Notes under the pieces: model-generated
What the model was told of the DNA's origin: nothing
Databases searched by the model: none
What the model saw: the letters and a program-made list of their open reading frames with translations, nothing else
Made by a program: the position numbers and the translations under genes
Part shown: in pieces, positions 55,242-62,269 of the stretch
How the letters are laid out: every line of letters starts with the position of its first letter
How positions within the stretch are numbered: the stretch's first letter is position 1
DNA from: an uncultured Oscillibacter sp.
Lineage (GTDB): Bacteria > Bacillota > Clostridia > Oscillospirales > Oscillospiraceae
Assembly: GCA_934574045.1 (NCBI GenBank)
Contig: CAKTMK010000011.1
Span: 1-62,269 of the forward strand
Direction: 5' to 3'
DNA length: 62,269 bases

Positions 55242-55961
55242 TTACTTGTTTCTTGCAGAAGCCTTCTGCGGGTTGCGGCCGGAGGCCTTCTGCGGGTTGT
55301 TGCTGATGCCGGACTCCACGTTCTTGACGCGGTGGGTCTTGACGGTGGTCTTGACGGTGACCAGGCTGCCCTTGGCACCGGGGACCGCGCCGCAGACGAC
55401 CAGCATGTTCAGCTCGGGGTCGACCTTCACAACGCTCAGGTTCTGCACGGTGACCTGATCCACGCCCATGTGGCCGGCGCCGATCTTGCCCTTGAAGATC
55501 TTGGACGGATCGGAAGAAGAGCCCATGGAACCGGCGTGACGGTGAACAGGGCCGCCGCCGTGGCTGGTGGGGGTCCGCTGGGCGCCCCAGCGCTTGATGA
55601 CGCCGGCGTAGCCGTGGCCCTTGCTGGTGCCGGTCACGTCCACGAAGTCGCCGGCCTTGAAGGTGTCGGCCTTGACCAGATCGCCGATATTCAGCTCGGC
55701 GGCGTTGTCCAGCTTGAACTCGCGCAGGTGCTTCTTGGGGCTGACGCCGGCCTTGGTCAGGTGGCCCAGCTCGGGCTTGTTCAGCTTCCGCTCGGCCACG
55801 TCCTCATAGCCGAGCTGAACGGCCTCGTAGCCGTCCTTCTCCTGCGTCTTCTTCATGGTGACGACGCAGGGACCGGCTTCGATCACGGTAACGGGGATCA
55901 CGTGACCGTTTTCATCAAAGATCTGGCTCATGCCGACCTTTTTGCCGATGATTGCTTTCAT
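55242..55961 (-). CDS. rplC: 50S ribosomal protein L3 with a short repeat tail
   Basis: A 239-residue L3: KAIIGKKVGMSQIFDENGHVIPVTVIEAGPCVVTMKKTQEKDGYEAVQLGYED at the start, and GVIKRWGAQRTPTSHGGGPVHRHAGSMGSSSDPSKIFKGKIGAGHMG in the middle. The last 20 residues contain NPQKASGRNPQKASARN, a near-tandem repeat beyond the conserved fold. AAGGAGG lies before the ATG. Confidence 0.97.
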   Translation of the reverse strand: MKAIIGKKVGMSQIFDENGHVIPVTVIEAGPCVVTMKKTQEKDGYEAVQLGYEDVAERKLNKPELGHLTKAGVSPKKHLREFKLDNAAELNIGDLVKADTFKAGDFVDVTGTSKGHGYAGVIKRWGAQRTPTSHGGGPVHRHAGSMGSSSDPSKIFKGKIGAGHMGVDQVTVQNLSVVKVDPELNMLVVCGAVPGAKGSLVTVKTTVKTHRVKNVESGISNNPQKASGRNPQKASARNK

Positions 55962-56094
55962 GTATGTTCCTCCTTAAAGGTTATTGGTCGGCTTAGATAC
56001 GGCCGGGGCCGCATTGCTCTGCCGACGTGACCCGTCCGCCCCGCAAGTCGGCGGACATTGGGTGAGCAACGAATGAGGTTTGGAGAAAGGCGCC
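55962..56094 (-). other. structured 133-nt spacer between rpsJ and rplC
   Basis: No gene. On the - strand GTCCGCC/GGCGGAC (around 56034-56056) and ATGCGGCC/GGCCGTAT (around 55996-56014) can form hairpins before the rplC ribosome site. It may be a control or processing element; neither hairpin has a T-tract. Confidence 0.45.
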
Positions 56095-56406
56095 TTACAG
56101 CTTGATCTCGATCTCAACGCCCGCAGGCAGCTCCAGAGCCATCAGCGCTTCCACAGTCTTGGGAGTGGAGCGGGTGATGTCGATCAGGCGCTTGTGGGTG
56201 CGGCGCTCGAACTGCTCGCGGCTGTCCTTGTACTTGTGGACGGCGCGCAGGATGGTGACGACTTCCTTCCGGGTGGGCAGAGGGATGGGGCCGGAGACCT
56301 CGGCGCCGGTGCGCTTGGCGGTCTCGACGATCTTCTCTGCGCTCTGGTCGATGACCTGATGGTCATAGGCCTTCAGACGAATGCGGATCATTTGCTTTTG
56401 TGCCAT
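56095..56406 (-). CDS. rpsJ: 30S ribosomal protein S10 / NusE
   Basis: A 103-residue S10: KQMIRIRLKAYDHQVIDQSAEKIVETAKRTGAEVSGPIPLPTRKEVVTILRAVHKYKDSREQFERRTHKRLIDITRSTPKTVEALMALELPAGVEIEI. It works in the 30S head and in transcription antitermination with NusB. The ATG at 56406 follows AGGAGGAA. It is the first gene of the ribosomal block. Confidence 0.98.
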   Translation of the reverse strand: MAQKQMIRIRLKAYDHQVIDQSAEKIVETAKRTGAEVSGPIPLPTRKEVVTILRAVHKYKDSREQFERRTHKRLIDITRSTPKTVEALMALELPAGVEIEIKL

Positions 56407-56510
56407 GGTTGTTTCCTCCTGAATTTCGTACATAGTTTTTTCTGCTCCGAAAACTGTGTACGGCGGGAAGTTTTTCTGTACGCTTATCCGTGCGTATCAT
56501 TCCAGCTCAT

Positions 56511-56539
56511 GAAAAATACCGGCGCAAAACGGCCGGTAT
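56511..56539 (-). terminator. attenuator-like terminator in the rpsJ leader
   Basis: On the - strand ATACCGGC (56539-56532) pairs with GCCGGTAT (56523-56516) around an 8-base loop, followed by TTTTTCATG. It lies about 110 bases before the rpsJ start, inside the transcript from the promoter at 56698-56726. Its position suggests leader-based attenuation of the whole ribosomal block. Confidence 0.6.
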
Positions 56540-56697
56540 CCAGACATGGCGCAGCGATCTACGCAACGTGCAGATTCCTTCTCAGCCGCCCGATTATCGG
56601 ACATACTCCCCGGAAGTTACCGCGGCGTGCCGCGCAATCTCCCGGTTCATCGCAGTTTGCGCGTTTCAGACGCAGTTCGCCCAACACGCGCTCAATT

Positions 56698-56726
56698 ATT
56701 GTACAATAGGGCCAGTTCGATGTCAA
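56698..56726 (-). promoter_or_regulatory. promoter of the S10-spc-alpha block
   Basis: On the - strand: TTGACA (56726-56721), 17 bp, TACAAT (56703-56698). The leader to rpsJ is about 285 bases. Confidence 0.88.
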
Positions 56727-56966
56727 GAGCAAAATGAGAAAAAATGTACATTTTTCAGGTGTTTTTCCCTTGACGCCCGCGCCGCGCCGTTTTCCCGGTC
56801 CGGAGCGCCGCGGAAGCGTGCATATATATTATAATGTATAGTCCCAGTCTCCCCGTCCCGCGCCAGTCACATACACTCTTCCGCGTGTGTCCCGCTCTCC
56901 GTTCATATTTTCCCGTTTCTTACGTCGTTTCCGTAAATTTTTATGAATATTTGCGTGTTCTTTTTC

Positions 56967-56995
56967 TTGTAACCTGCGGACGGATATAGTACAAT
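56967..56995 (+). promoter_or_regulatory. pyrophosphatase promoter
   Basis: TTGTAA (56967-56972), 17-bp spacer, TACAAT (56990-56995), 66 bases before the start codon. Confidence 0.75.
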
Positions 56996-57061
56996 GGTGG
57001 TATCTCAGAACAGCCCCGGCGGGCGGCGCGCTCGCGGGCCGAGGGAAAGGAACTTGTTTGC

Positions 57062-58678
57062 ATGGATACCATCTATGTCACCGGACACCGCAACCCCGAC
57101 ACGGACTCCATCGTCTCCGCCATGGCCTACGCCGCCCTGCGCAACTCGCTGGGCGACCGGGAATACACCGCCGCCTGCCTCGGCCGTGTCAACGACGAGA
57201 CGCAGGCCGTTCTGGACCGCTTCCAGTTCAAGGCCCCCATGCTTTTGAAAAACGTGCGCACGCAGGTGTGCGATTTGGAATACGACACACCGCCGCTGCT
57301 CAACTCCGGCGTCACCGTCAGCCGCGCGTGGCACGTGATCCATCAGGATACCAACATTTCCGCCATCCCCGTCACCAACGAGGACGGGACCCTGTTCGGA
57401 ATGCTCTCCGCGGGCGATATCGCGGCCTATGATATGTCCTCCGTCCGCAATCCGCAGGTCAGCGACATTCCCCTGTGCAACCTGCTCTCCGTCATCGAGG
57501 GGCAGGTCCTCAACGAGGCCGGCGAGCTGGTGGACAGCATCTCCGGCGAGGTGACCATCGCCCTGCCCGCCTCCCGGCAGAATCTGCTGTTCGACGACCG
57601 GAACAGCATCGTGATCTGCGGCGACCAGCCGGACATGATCCGCTACGCGCTGGAGCTGGGCGTTCAGTGCGTGATCGTCTGCCAGTCCGAGGTGAGCGAG
57701 GAGCTGCGCCGGATGAAGACCGAGTCCTGCCTGATCTCCACCCCCTTCGACGCGTACCGCACCGTGCGCCTGATCTGCCACTCCCTGCCCGTCAGCCGCA
57801 TCTGCAAAACCAAGGACCTTGTCTGCTTCCACCTGGACGACTATATCGACGACGTGCGCGAAACGGTGCTGAAAAGCCGCTTCCGCTGCTATCCCATTCT
57901 CGACGAAAATGAGATGGTGGTGGGCACGCTGTCCCGCTTCCACCTGCTGCGTCCCAAGCGCAAGCGGGTCGTGCTGGTGGATCACAACGAGATGTCTCAG
58001 GCCGTTCAGGGGCTGGAGCAGGCGGAGATTCTGGAGATCATCGACCACCACCGTCTGGCGGATATCCAGACCGGCAATCCCATTTACGTCCGCAACGAGC
58101 CGGTGGGCAGCGCCACCACCATCGTGGCCGGAATGTATCAGGACCGGGGCCTGATGCCCTCGGCAAAGATGGCCGGGATGATGGCCGCGGCCATCCTGTC
58201 GGACACCGTAATGTTCAAGTCCCCCACCTGCACACAGCGGGACATCGACATGGCCCACCGCATGGCGCGCATCGCCAAGGTCTCGCTGGACGAGCTGGGC
58301 CACATGATCTTCTCCGTCTCAAGCGGCGATAAGCACTCCGCCGAGGAGCTGCTGATGACCGACTTCAAGGAGTTCCACATCGCGGGCCACGATCTGGGCG
58401 TGTCTCAGATCACCTGCGCGGACTCCCAGCATATGCTCGCCCGCAAGGACGAGCTGAACGCCGCGCTGCACAAGCTGCGCACGGAAAAGCATTACGATCT
58501 GGCGGTCCTGATGCTCACCGACGTTCTGCAGGAGGGCAGCCGCCTGTTCTTTGCCGGCGACGAGCAGACCATCCAGCAGGCGTTCAACTGCAAGACGGAG
58601 GACGGCAGCGTGTTCCTGCCCCACGTCATGAGCCGGAAGAAGCAGGTCATCCCCGCCCTGTCCGCCCTCTGGGGCTAA
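57062..58678 (+). CDS. CBS-domain manganese-dependent inorganic pyrophosphatase (family II)
   Basis: This enzyme splits pyrophosphate and is tuned by adenine nucleotides. The 538-residue protein begins with the DHH motif VTGHRNPDTDSIVSAMAYA (Mn ligands), then a CBS pair with an inserted DRTGG domain (NISAIPVTNEDGTLFGMLSAGDIAA near 100, and RFRCYPILDENEMVVGTLSRFHLL near 285). The catalytic part resumes with VVLVDHNEMSQAV, EIIDHHRLADI and SDTVMFKSPTCT, and ends with RKKQVIPALSALWG in the DHHA2 domain. The length and order are those of clostridial CBS-PPases. AAAGGAAC precedes the ATG. Confidence 0.95.
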   Translation: MDTIYVTGHRNPDTDSIVSAMAYAALRNSLGDREYTAACLGRVNDETQAVLDRFQFKAPMLLKNVRTQVCDLEYDTPPLLNSGVTVSRAWHVIHQDTNISAIPVTNEDGTLFGMLSAGDIAAYDMSSVRNPQVSDIPLCNLLSVIEGQVLNEAGELVDSISGEVTIALPASRQNLLFDDRNSIVICGDQPDMIRYALELGVQCVIVCQSEVSEELRRMKTESCLISTPFDAYRTVRLICHSLPVSRICKTKDLVCFHLDDYIDDVRETVLKSRFRCYPILDENEMVVGTLSRFHLLRPKRKRVVLVDHNEMSQAVQGLEQAEILEIIDHHRLADIQTGNPIYVRNEPVGSATTIVAGMYQDRGLMPSAKMAGMMAAAILSDTVMFKSPTCTQRDIDMAHRMARIAKVSLDELGHMIFSVSSGDKHSAEELLMTDFKEFHIAGHDLGVSQITCADSQHMLARKDELNAALHKLRTEKHYDLAVLMLTDVLQEGSRLFFAGDEQTIQQAFNCKTEDGSVFLPHVMSRKKQVIPALSALWG

Positions 58679-58759
58679 AGCTCCCCGGGAAGCGATCCGG
58701 GCCTTTTCGAAACGCTCCGGCTTCTCTGGCAGAGATCCCGGCTTCCCGAACAGCACAGC

Positions 58760-58797
58760 GATCCGGCCCGCGCCCCCGGCGCGGGCCGGATCTTTTC
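58760..58797 (+). terminator. pyrophosphatase terminator
   Basis: GATCCGGCCCGCGCC / GGCGCGGGCCGGATC (58760-58774, 58778-58792), 15 perfect pairs, followed by TTTTCTG. Confidence 0.9.
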
Positions 58798-58849
58798 TGT
58801 GGTTTTCCGCGCGGCCGTTTTTGGGCGGGAAAAACGGCGCAGCGGGGCC

Positions 58850-58939
58850 TTCTCCCCGCCGCGCCGCCATCTTGTCCTCCAAGGCCAGAGAGAGCACCAT
58901 GCAGCATACCAGCAATAGGCTGATGATCCGCTTTTTCAT
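58850..58939 (-). pseudogene. remnant of a secreted protein gene (signal peptide only)
   Basis: Read from the ATG at 58939 it begins MKKRIISLLLVCCMVLSLA, a clean signal peptide very like the start of the S-layer protein downstream (MKKRIASLVMALALCLTLL). After about 20 residues homology ends and the frame continues as charged, unlikely sequence antisense to the pyrophosphatase terminator. The leader before it is homologous to that of the intact gene. It is best read as the leftover 5' end of a duplicated gene. Confidence 0.6.
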
Positions 58940-58960
58940 CCGGTCTATTCCGCCTTGCGC

Positions 58961-59060
58961 CCCTCTGCCGGGCGTTTTTTGTCTCTGCAGGAGTGAATTG
59001 TCCCGTGTGTCACGGGACAAAGGGAGGGAGGTCCCTCCCCCCTTTGTTGGTCCTCTGTTC
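58961..59060 (-). repeat. leader repeat, copy A (before the remnant)
   Basis: About 100 bp shared with 61515-61613, in the same orientation: GAACAGAGGAC, a GGGAGGG-rich part, TTGTCCCG-loop-CGGGAC hairpin, CTCC, and GACAAAAAA.GCCCGG..AGGGG. Both copies lie upstream of a signal-peptide ATG. Similarity is clear but interrupted. Confidence 0.65.
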
Positions 59061-59150
59061 ACTTGTCGTATTTTCCAGAGCCGGTGCAGGACGCTTCATC
59101 CGGCGTCTTTCCGTGCGAGGATACCGCCGCTTTTATCCCGGTCCGGCCGC

Positions 59151-61493
59151 TCAGCCGCGGACGGGAGTGAGGTCGCGGTATTTAAGATACATGCTCTGCT
59201 TGGTATAGGGGTTGATGCCGGGGATATAGGCGGAGTATATGCAGTCCTCCGCAGTGGCGCTGGAGTCGGTGGCCAGCAGGCTGCTCACGCCGGTCAGCTT
59301 GCCCGTGACCCAGACGAGATCGCCCGGGTGGAGGCTGGCATTGGTGTCGTCGAAGGAGGTGTACGCCCCGGCCTCGCGCTCATGCTCCCCCGTGCTGCTG
59401 TTATAGTTGTAGATGTTGGTCACCGGCGTGGCCTGATACCAGCCGATCTGGTGGGCATAGACGCTGCGCTCCGCCACAACCACCGCCTGCTCGATGGTGC
59501 ACTGGCGATTGGGGGACAGCGTGGTAGCCGAGGTGCCCTTGACCAGATCCAGCGCGTTCATGAACGCCATCGGCTCTCTGGCGTAGGACTTCACCTGTCC
59601 GTAATCGGAGTAAGAGGCCAGCTTGGAGGTATAGCTGGTGTACTTATAGTTGGAGTTCTTCTCCACATACTGCAGCGTGCGGCGGAGGAAGGTGGCCATC
59701 TGCTGGCGGTTCAGGATGCCGTCGGGGCCGAAGGTGGTGGCGGTATTTCCGGCAGTGATGCCGGCGGCATAGGCCTTGAGGGCGTAAGCGTTGTCGGTAT
59801 CGGTGAAGGTGCCGGCGGGGGCGGGGGTGATCGTCTTGCCCGTCAGCTCCTCGGCCAGACGCACCGCCACGGAGCAGAACTGCAGACGGCTGATGGGCTT
59901 GGTGTAGTCGCTGCCCAGCAGGGCGGGATCCAGCAGATTGTCGTTCAGGGCCAGATTCACGTCGCCCTGAGACCAGGTGCTGGTCTTGGCGGTGGACTTC
60001 TGCGCCAGCGTGAAGGTGCCGGGATACAGCTCGGTGGTGTTCAGCGCCTGACTCTCCTCCCATTTCAGGGTGGCGTTGGCCTCCTCCTGATACCGCTTGA
60101 GGCTCATGCCCGTGCCGGAGGCATCAACGTCCCGCGAGGTCAGATGCTGCTGGAGATAGCGGTAGGAGTGGCCGCAGTATTCGCAGCTCAGCCAGTAGAC
60201 GTGCTCTCCGGCGGCGTTCACGCCGATGTAGGCCTCCGCCGTGGGATACTCGCCGTTATCCGAGTGGGCCAGCTTCTCCTGCTTCAGCTCCAGCTCCGTA
60301 TCCCATGCATGGGGGGCAACGTGGTTTGCATTATACTCGCACTTGCCGCAGATGGCGCAGGACCAGTAATACCGCCGGGCGTATTGGCAGGCCTGCGCAT
60401 AGGTGTAGACCCGGTCGGCCGTTCTGATCTGCAAGTTGTACTTGTGGGCGGTGCACCAGTTGTCCTTCGCGGCGGCGGCGCCTGCCTTCTGGGCGGCGTA
60501 GACGTCGCTGCCGGAGTAGGTCTTGATGGTATAGGGGATCTTATAGCCGCGCTCCGCCTGAGCCGCCCTGAGCGCGGGAGCGGCGGATTCGGGAATAAAC
60601 ACCGTGGTCTCGGCGGTATAGAAGGGCAGGTCGCTTTGCTTCTCCCATCTGTATACTCCGGCGATGGGCAGCCAAAGGTAGGAATCCATCGCCGCGATGA
60701 ACTGATACGGATCCACCTTGTCGCTGAGCCAAAGCTCTTTCAAATAGGGAGCGTAGCCGATGAAAAAGCACGTGTCCTCCGTTACCTTCTTGTCGGTGTC
60801 CAGAATGAGGGCGCGGATGCTGTCGGTGTTCTCCAGAACGTGGTAGGGGTCGGTCATGGTGGTCACACCGGTGACGAAATTTTCAAACTGCTGGGCGCTG
60901 GCCTGAGCCTGAGTGCGGGGGGTCGCCAGCGCCCGCTTGGCCTGCGCAAGAAGATCCGTTTTCCGCTCCAGATCGGCGTTCAGCTCCGCCTTCTCCTCGG
61001 CGGTATAGCGCTCGCCGGGGATCGTCAGGCTGACCTGAAGAGTGGGGAAATAGGGCGCGCTGGAGCGGACGGTGGCGGGCACGCCGTTGATCGTGGCGGA
61101 GAAGCTGTCTGCGGTCACCAGATAGCCTCCGCTCACCGTCTGATAGTTGGCGCAGTAGCCCTTGCCGGTGTCAAAGGCCAGCTTGACGGTGACGAGATAG
61201 GTGGTGCCGGCCCGGAACTGCTCCTGATACAGCTCCGGAGTGTCGATGATGACGTTGTCGCCCTCCCATTCGGTGTACTGGACGGTCGCGCCCTGAGCCA
61301 TCAGATCGACGTTTCCGCTTTTGATGGACTTCACGCTGACGGGGACCTCGATGCCGTTTTCCTCTCCCGCCTTGGGCATATCAAACACGATGTCCACGTG
61401 CTTGAGCCGCGTCGCCGCCGCGAGAGCCGGCGTGGGCAGCAGCGTCAGGCACAGCGCCAGCGCCATCACCAGACTTGCAATCCGTTTCTTCAT
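59151..61493 (-). CDS. secreted S-layer-homology (SLH) protein
   Basis: The 780-residue protein starts with a signal peptide ending PALAAAT near residue 27. The N-terminal 200 residues are a beta-rich extracellular region. The middle contains several cysteines in two zinc-like patterns (CAICGKCEYNANHVAPHAW and LSCEYCGHSYRYL). SLH-type repeats follow from about residue 520 (PISRLQFCSVAVRLAEELTG, AGNTATTFGPDGILNRQQMATFLRRTL, SATTLSPNRQCTIEQAVVVAERS), which would anchor it to the cell wall. The end has a TGKLTGVSSLLAT domain of unknown role. AAGGAGGA precedes the ATG. Its binding partner is unknown. Confidence 0.85.
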   Translation of the reverse strand: MKKRIASLVMALALCLTLLPTPALAAATRLKHVDIVFDMPKAGEENGIEVPVSVKSIKSGNVDLMAQGATVQYTEWEGDNVIIDTPELYQEQFRAGTTYLVTVKLAFDTGKGYCANYQTVSGGYLVTADSFSATINGVPATVRSSAPYFPTLQVSLTIPGERYTAEEKAELNADLERKTDLLAQAKRALATPRTQAQASAQQFENFVTGVTTMTDPYHVLENTDSIRALILDTDKKVTEDTCFFIGYAPYLKELWLSDKVDPYQFIAAMDSYLWLPIAGVYRWEKQSDLPFYTAETTVFIPESAAPALRAAQAERGYKIPYTIKTYSGSDVYAAQKAGAAAAKDNWCTAHKYNLQIRTADRVYTYAQACQYARRYYWSCAICGKCEYNANHVAPHAWDTELELKQEKLAHSDNGEYPTAEAYIGVNAAGEHVYWLSCEYCGHSYRYLQQHLTSRDVDASGTGMSLKRYQEEANATLKWEESQALNTTELYPGTFTLAQKSTAKTSTWSQGDVNLALNDNLLDPALLGSDYTKPISRLQFCSVAVRLAEELTGKTITPAPAGTFTDTDNAYALKAYAAGITAGNTATTFGPDGILNRQQMATFLRRTLQYVEKNSNYKYTSYTSKLASYSDYGQVKSYAREPMAFMNALDLVKGTSATTLSPNRQCTIEQAVVVAERSVYAHQIGWYQATPVTNIYNYNSSTGEHEREAGAYTSFDDTNASLHPGDLVWVTGKLTGVSSLLATDSSATAEDCIYSAYIPGINPYTKQSMYLKYRDLTPVRG

Positions 61494-61508
61494 ATGGTTT
61501 TCTCCTCC

Positions 61509-61886
61509 TTATGTCCCTTTTCCGGGCAATTTTTTGTCCTGTTCTGGAGCGGATCGTCCCGCCGCGCCGCGGGACAACGGGGATCCTCCATCCTCCCTGG
61601 CCGTCCTCTGTTCGCCTTTCTCATAAAAGCGTTTCCGCGCTTCCTCGATGCGCCGCTGCCGCTTGGCCGCCAGCTTTTCCTCGCGGCACTTGGGACAGCC
61701 GGTGGAGCTTTTCGACCGGCTCCGCACCTGCGTGCACCAGGAATGCCCCCGTTCGCATTTCCACCACACAGGGGTCCCGCTGCTGGGCGCCACGGTCTCC
61801 GGCGTCAGCGGCAGGTTTTTCTCCGCGTCCCATTCCAGAAGGATGCGCGTTCGGTTGTTTTCCTCGCAATAGCTTTTTAAGCTCAC
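61509..61886 (-). CDS. zinc-ribbon protein (DUF4379-like)
   Basis: A 125-residue protein with one treble-clef/zinc-ribbon of the pfam14311 kind: LLEWDAEKNLPLTPETVAPSSGTPVWWKCERGHSWCTQVRSRSKSSTGCPKC, with Cys-x2-Gly-His and the C-terminal Cys pair. Such domains recur in proteins linked to phages or restriction-like enzymes, here alone. A basic helical part follows. The last 25 residues are coded by leader repeat copy B and may be extra. The start is GTG at 61886 with GGGGAGG upstream. It is 15 bp before the SLH gene. Confidence 0.75.
   Translation of the reverse strand: MSLKSYCEENNRTRILLEWDAEKNLPLTPETVAPSSGTPVWWKCERGHSWCTQVRSRSKSSTGCPKCREEKLAAKRQRRIEEARKRFYEKGEQRTAREDGGSPLSRGAAGRSAPEQDKKLPGKGT
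61515..61613 (-). repeat. leader repeat, copy B (before the SLH gene)
   Basis: Partner of 58961-59060. It contains the hairpin GTCCCG-CGGCGCGG-CGGGAC and the CAAAAAATTGCCCGG block and overlaps the end of the zinc-ribbon gene. The two copies frame the SLH gene as direct repeats about 2.5 kb apart. Confidence 0.65.
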
Positions 61887-62001
61887 GTTATCGCCTCCCC
61901 TTGCAAGGCAACCCGTTGTTTGTTATATTATAAGTTGTACCCATGGGGACAGTTCAAGAGGAAAATGAAATTTTTGACGGAAATTTTCAGGTGATCTGCG
62001 A

Positions 62002-62269
62002 TGAAAACACATGACGGCAGCCTGTTCCAGATCGGCGAGGTGATGAAGATCCTCGGCGTGACCCGCAAAACTCTGCTGGTCTATGAGGATATGGGCCTTC
62101 TGACTCCGGCGGTCAAGGACGAGGACAACGGTTTCCGCTTTTATACCGCCGACAATATGACCCAGATCCGCTCCATCCGTTCGCTGCAGGCTCTCGGCCT
62201 GTCGCTCAAGGAGGTGGCGGCGTATTACTACGACACGGAGAATATGGACGCCTATCTGCATCGGCTGCT
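62002..62269 (+). CDS. MerR-family transcriptional regulator, cut by the window end
   Basis: The first 89 residues are visible. They begin KTHDGSLFQIGEVMKILGVTRKTLLVYEDMGLLTPAVKDEDNGFRFYTADN, a winged helix-turn-helix of MerR type, and continue MTQIRSIRSLQALGLSLKEVAAYYYD, the start of the dimer helix. The effector domain lies beyond the window. The ATG at 62002 has AGGTGATC just upstream. It diverges from the zinc-ribbon/SLH unit across about 115 bp that contains ATTATAA promoter-like sequence (about 61925-61935). Confidence 0.85.

Larger units (their letters stand above)
56407..57061. other. 655-bp divergent control region
   Basis: It holds no gene. Leftward it carries the rpsJ promoter and long leader with its attenuator-like hairpin; rightward the pyrophosphatase promoter. 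Between them, 56727-56960 is AT-rich, with a TATAAT at 56830-56835 that lacks a clear -35 partner. I see no other feature. Confidence 0.7.
58679..59150. other. 472-bp region with terminator, gene remnant and repeat copy
   Basis: No intact gene. From left to right it contains the pyrophosphatase terminator, a second hairpin GCCGTTTTT/AAAAACGGC (about 58813-58837), the remnant signal-peptide gene on the - strand, and the first copy of the leader repeat (58961-59060). Confidence 0.7.

Noticed and set aside
58821..61880. A 1,019-codon open frame on the + strand
   Set aside because: It is the complement of the SLH gene, which has a signal peptide, SLH repeats and a good ribosome site. The frame itself is low-complexity Gly/Val/Leu.

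Overview
The window looks like chromosome from a high-GC, spore-forming member of the Firmicutes (class Clostridia, most likely family Oscillospiraceae, in the neighbourhood of Flavonifractor, Lawsonibacter, Oscillibacter or Dysosmobacter). The reasons are a zinc-type S14, an L27 with a cleavable N-terminal leader beside its protease Prp, an S-box riboswitch before metK, a SleB-type cell-wall hydrolase, a CBS-containing Mn-dependent pyrophosphatase and a KOW gene inside the spc operon. The genus is inferred; no rRNA or tRNA gene was seen.

Layout. 1-6.6 kb: a molybdenum cluster on the + strand (moaC, MOSC protein, MoeA-like molybdopterin-binding protein, modA, modB, modC, mogA/moaB). The modB/modC junction is split by a 1,018-bp insertion that carries an antisense HNH endonuclease and about 600 bp of structured non-coding DNA, bounded by 40-bp direct repeats. 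6.6-20.5 kb: mixed genes (uracil-DNA glycosylase, membrane protein, lipase-like hydrolase, glpK, zinc-ribbon protein, an eroded CAT-like acetyltransferase, a TIGR04255 protein, SleB-type hydrolase, a TauE/O-antigen ligase/glycosyltransferase operon, HAD phosphatase, YczE-like protein, metK with its SAM riboswitch). 20.5-28.9 kb: a rhomboid-like protein, then a three-gene unit headed by a 1,607-residue protein that joins HD, helical-repeat, NadD-like nucleotidyltransferase, GNAT-like and phosphoribosyltransferase-like regions. It is followed by a malate/lactate dehydrogenase-like protein and a flavodoxin-fold reductase. No function is assigned to this unit, and I regard it as one of the two best candidates for an undescribed system. 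28.9-40.4 kb: a frameshifted acetyltransferase, a DUF3298-type lipoprotein, tmcAL, ackA, an MTA/SAH nucleosidase, rplU-prp-rpmA-obgE, a zinc-ribbon protein with endonuclease IV, a MITE-like element sitting in the endonuclease IV stop codon, a gamma-glutamyltransferase and a GIY-YIG protein.

40.4-56.7 kb, all on the - strand: the complete S10-spc-alpha ribosomal block, transcribed rpsJ to rplQ, with secY, adk, map, a KOW gene, infA, rpmJ and rpoA. It has a consensus promoter, an attenuator-like hairpin in the rpsJ leader, and two long structured spacers (rpsJ-rplC and rpsZ-rpsH). 57-62.3 kb: the pyrophosphatase, an S-layer-homology protein whose leader is duplicated beside a decayed signal-peptide remnant, a zinc-ribbon protein, and the start of a MerR-family regulator cut off by the window end.

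How the genes fit together. The molybdenum genes import molybdate (ModABC) and build molybdopterin cofactor (MoaC, MogA, MoeA-like). metK makes SAM and the nucleosidase at 33.2 kb clears SAM by-products. Prp trims L27 before it enters the ribosome. The ribosomal block supplies ribosome, protein-export, nucleotide and RNA-polymerase subunits as one unit.
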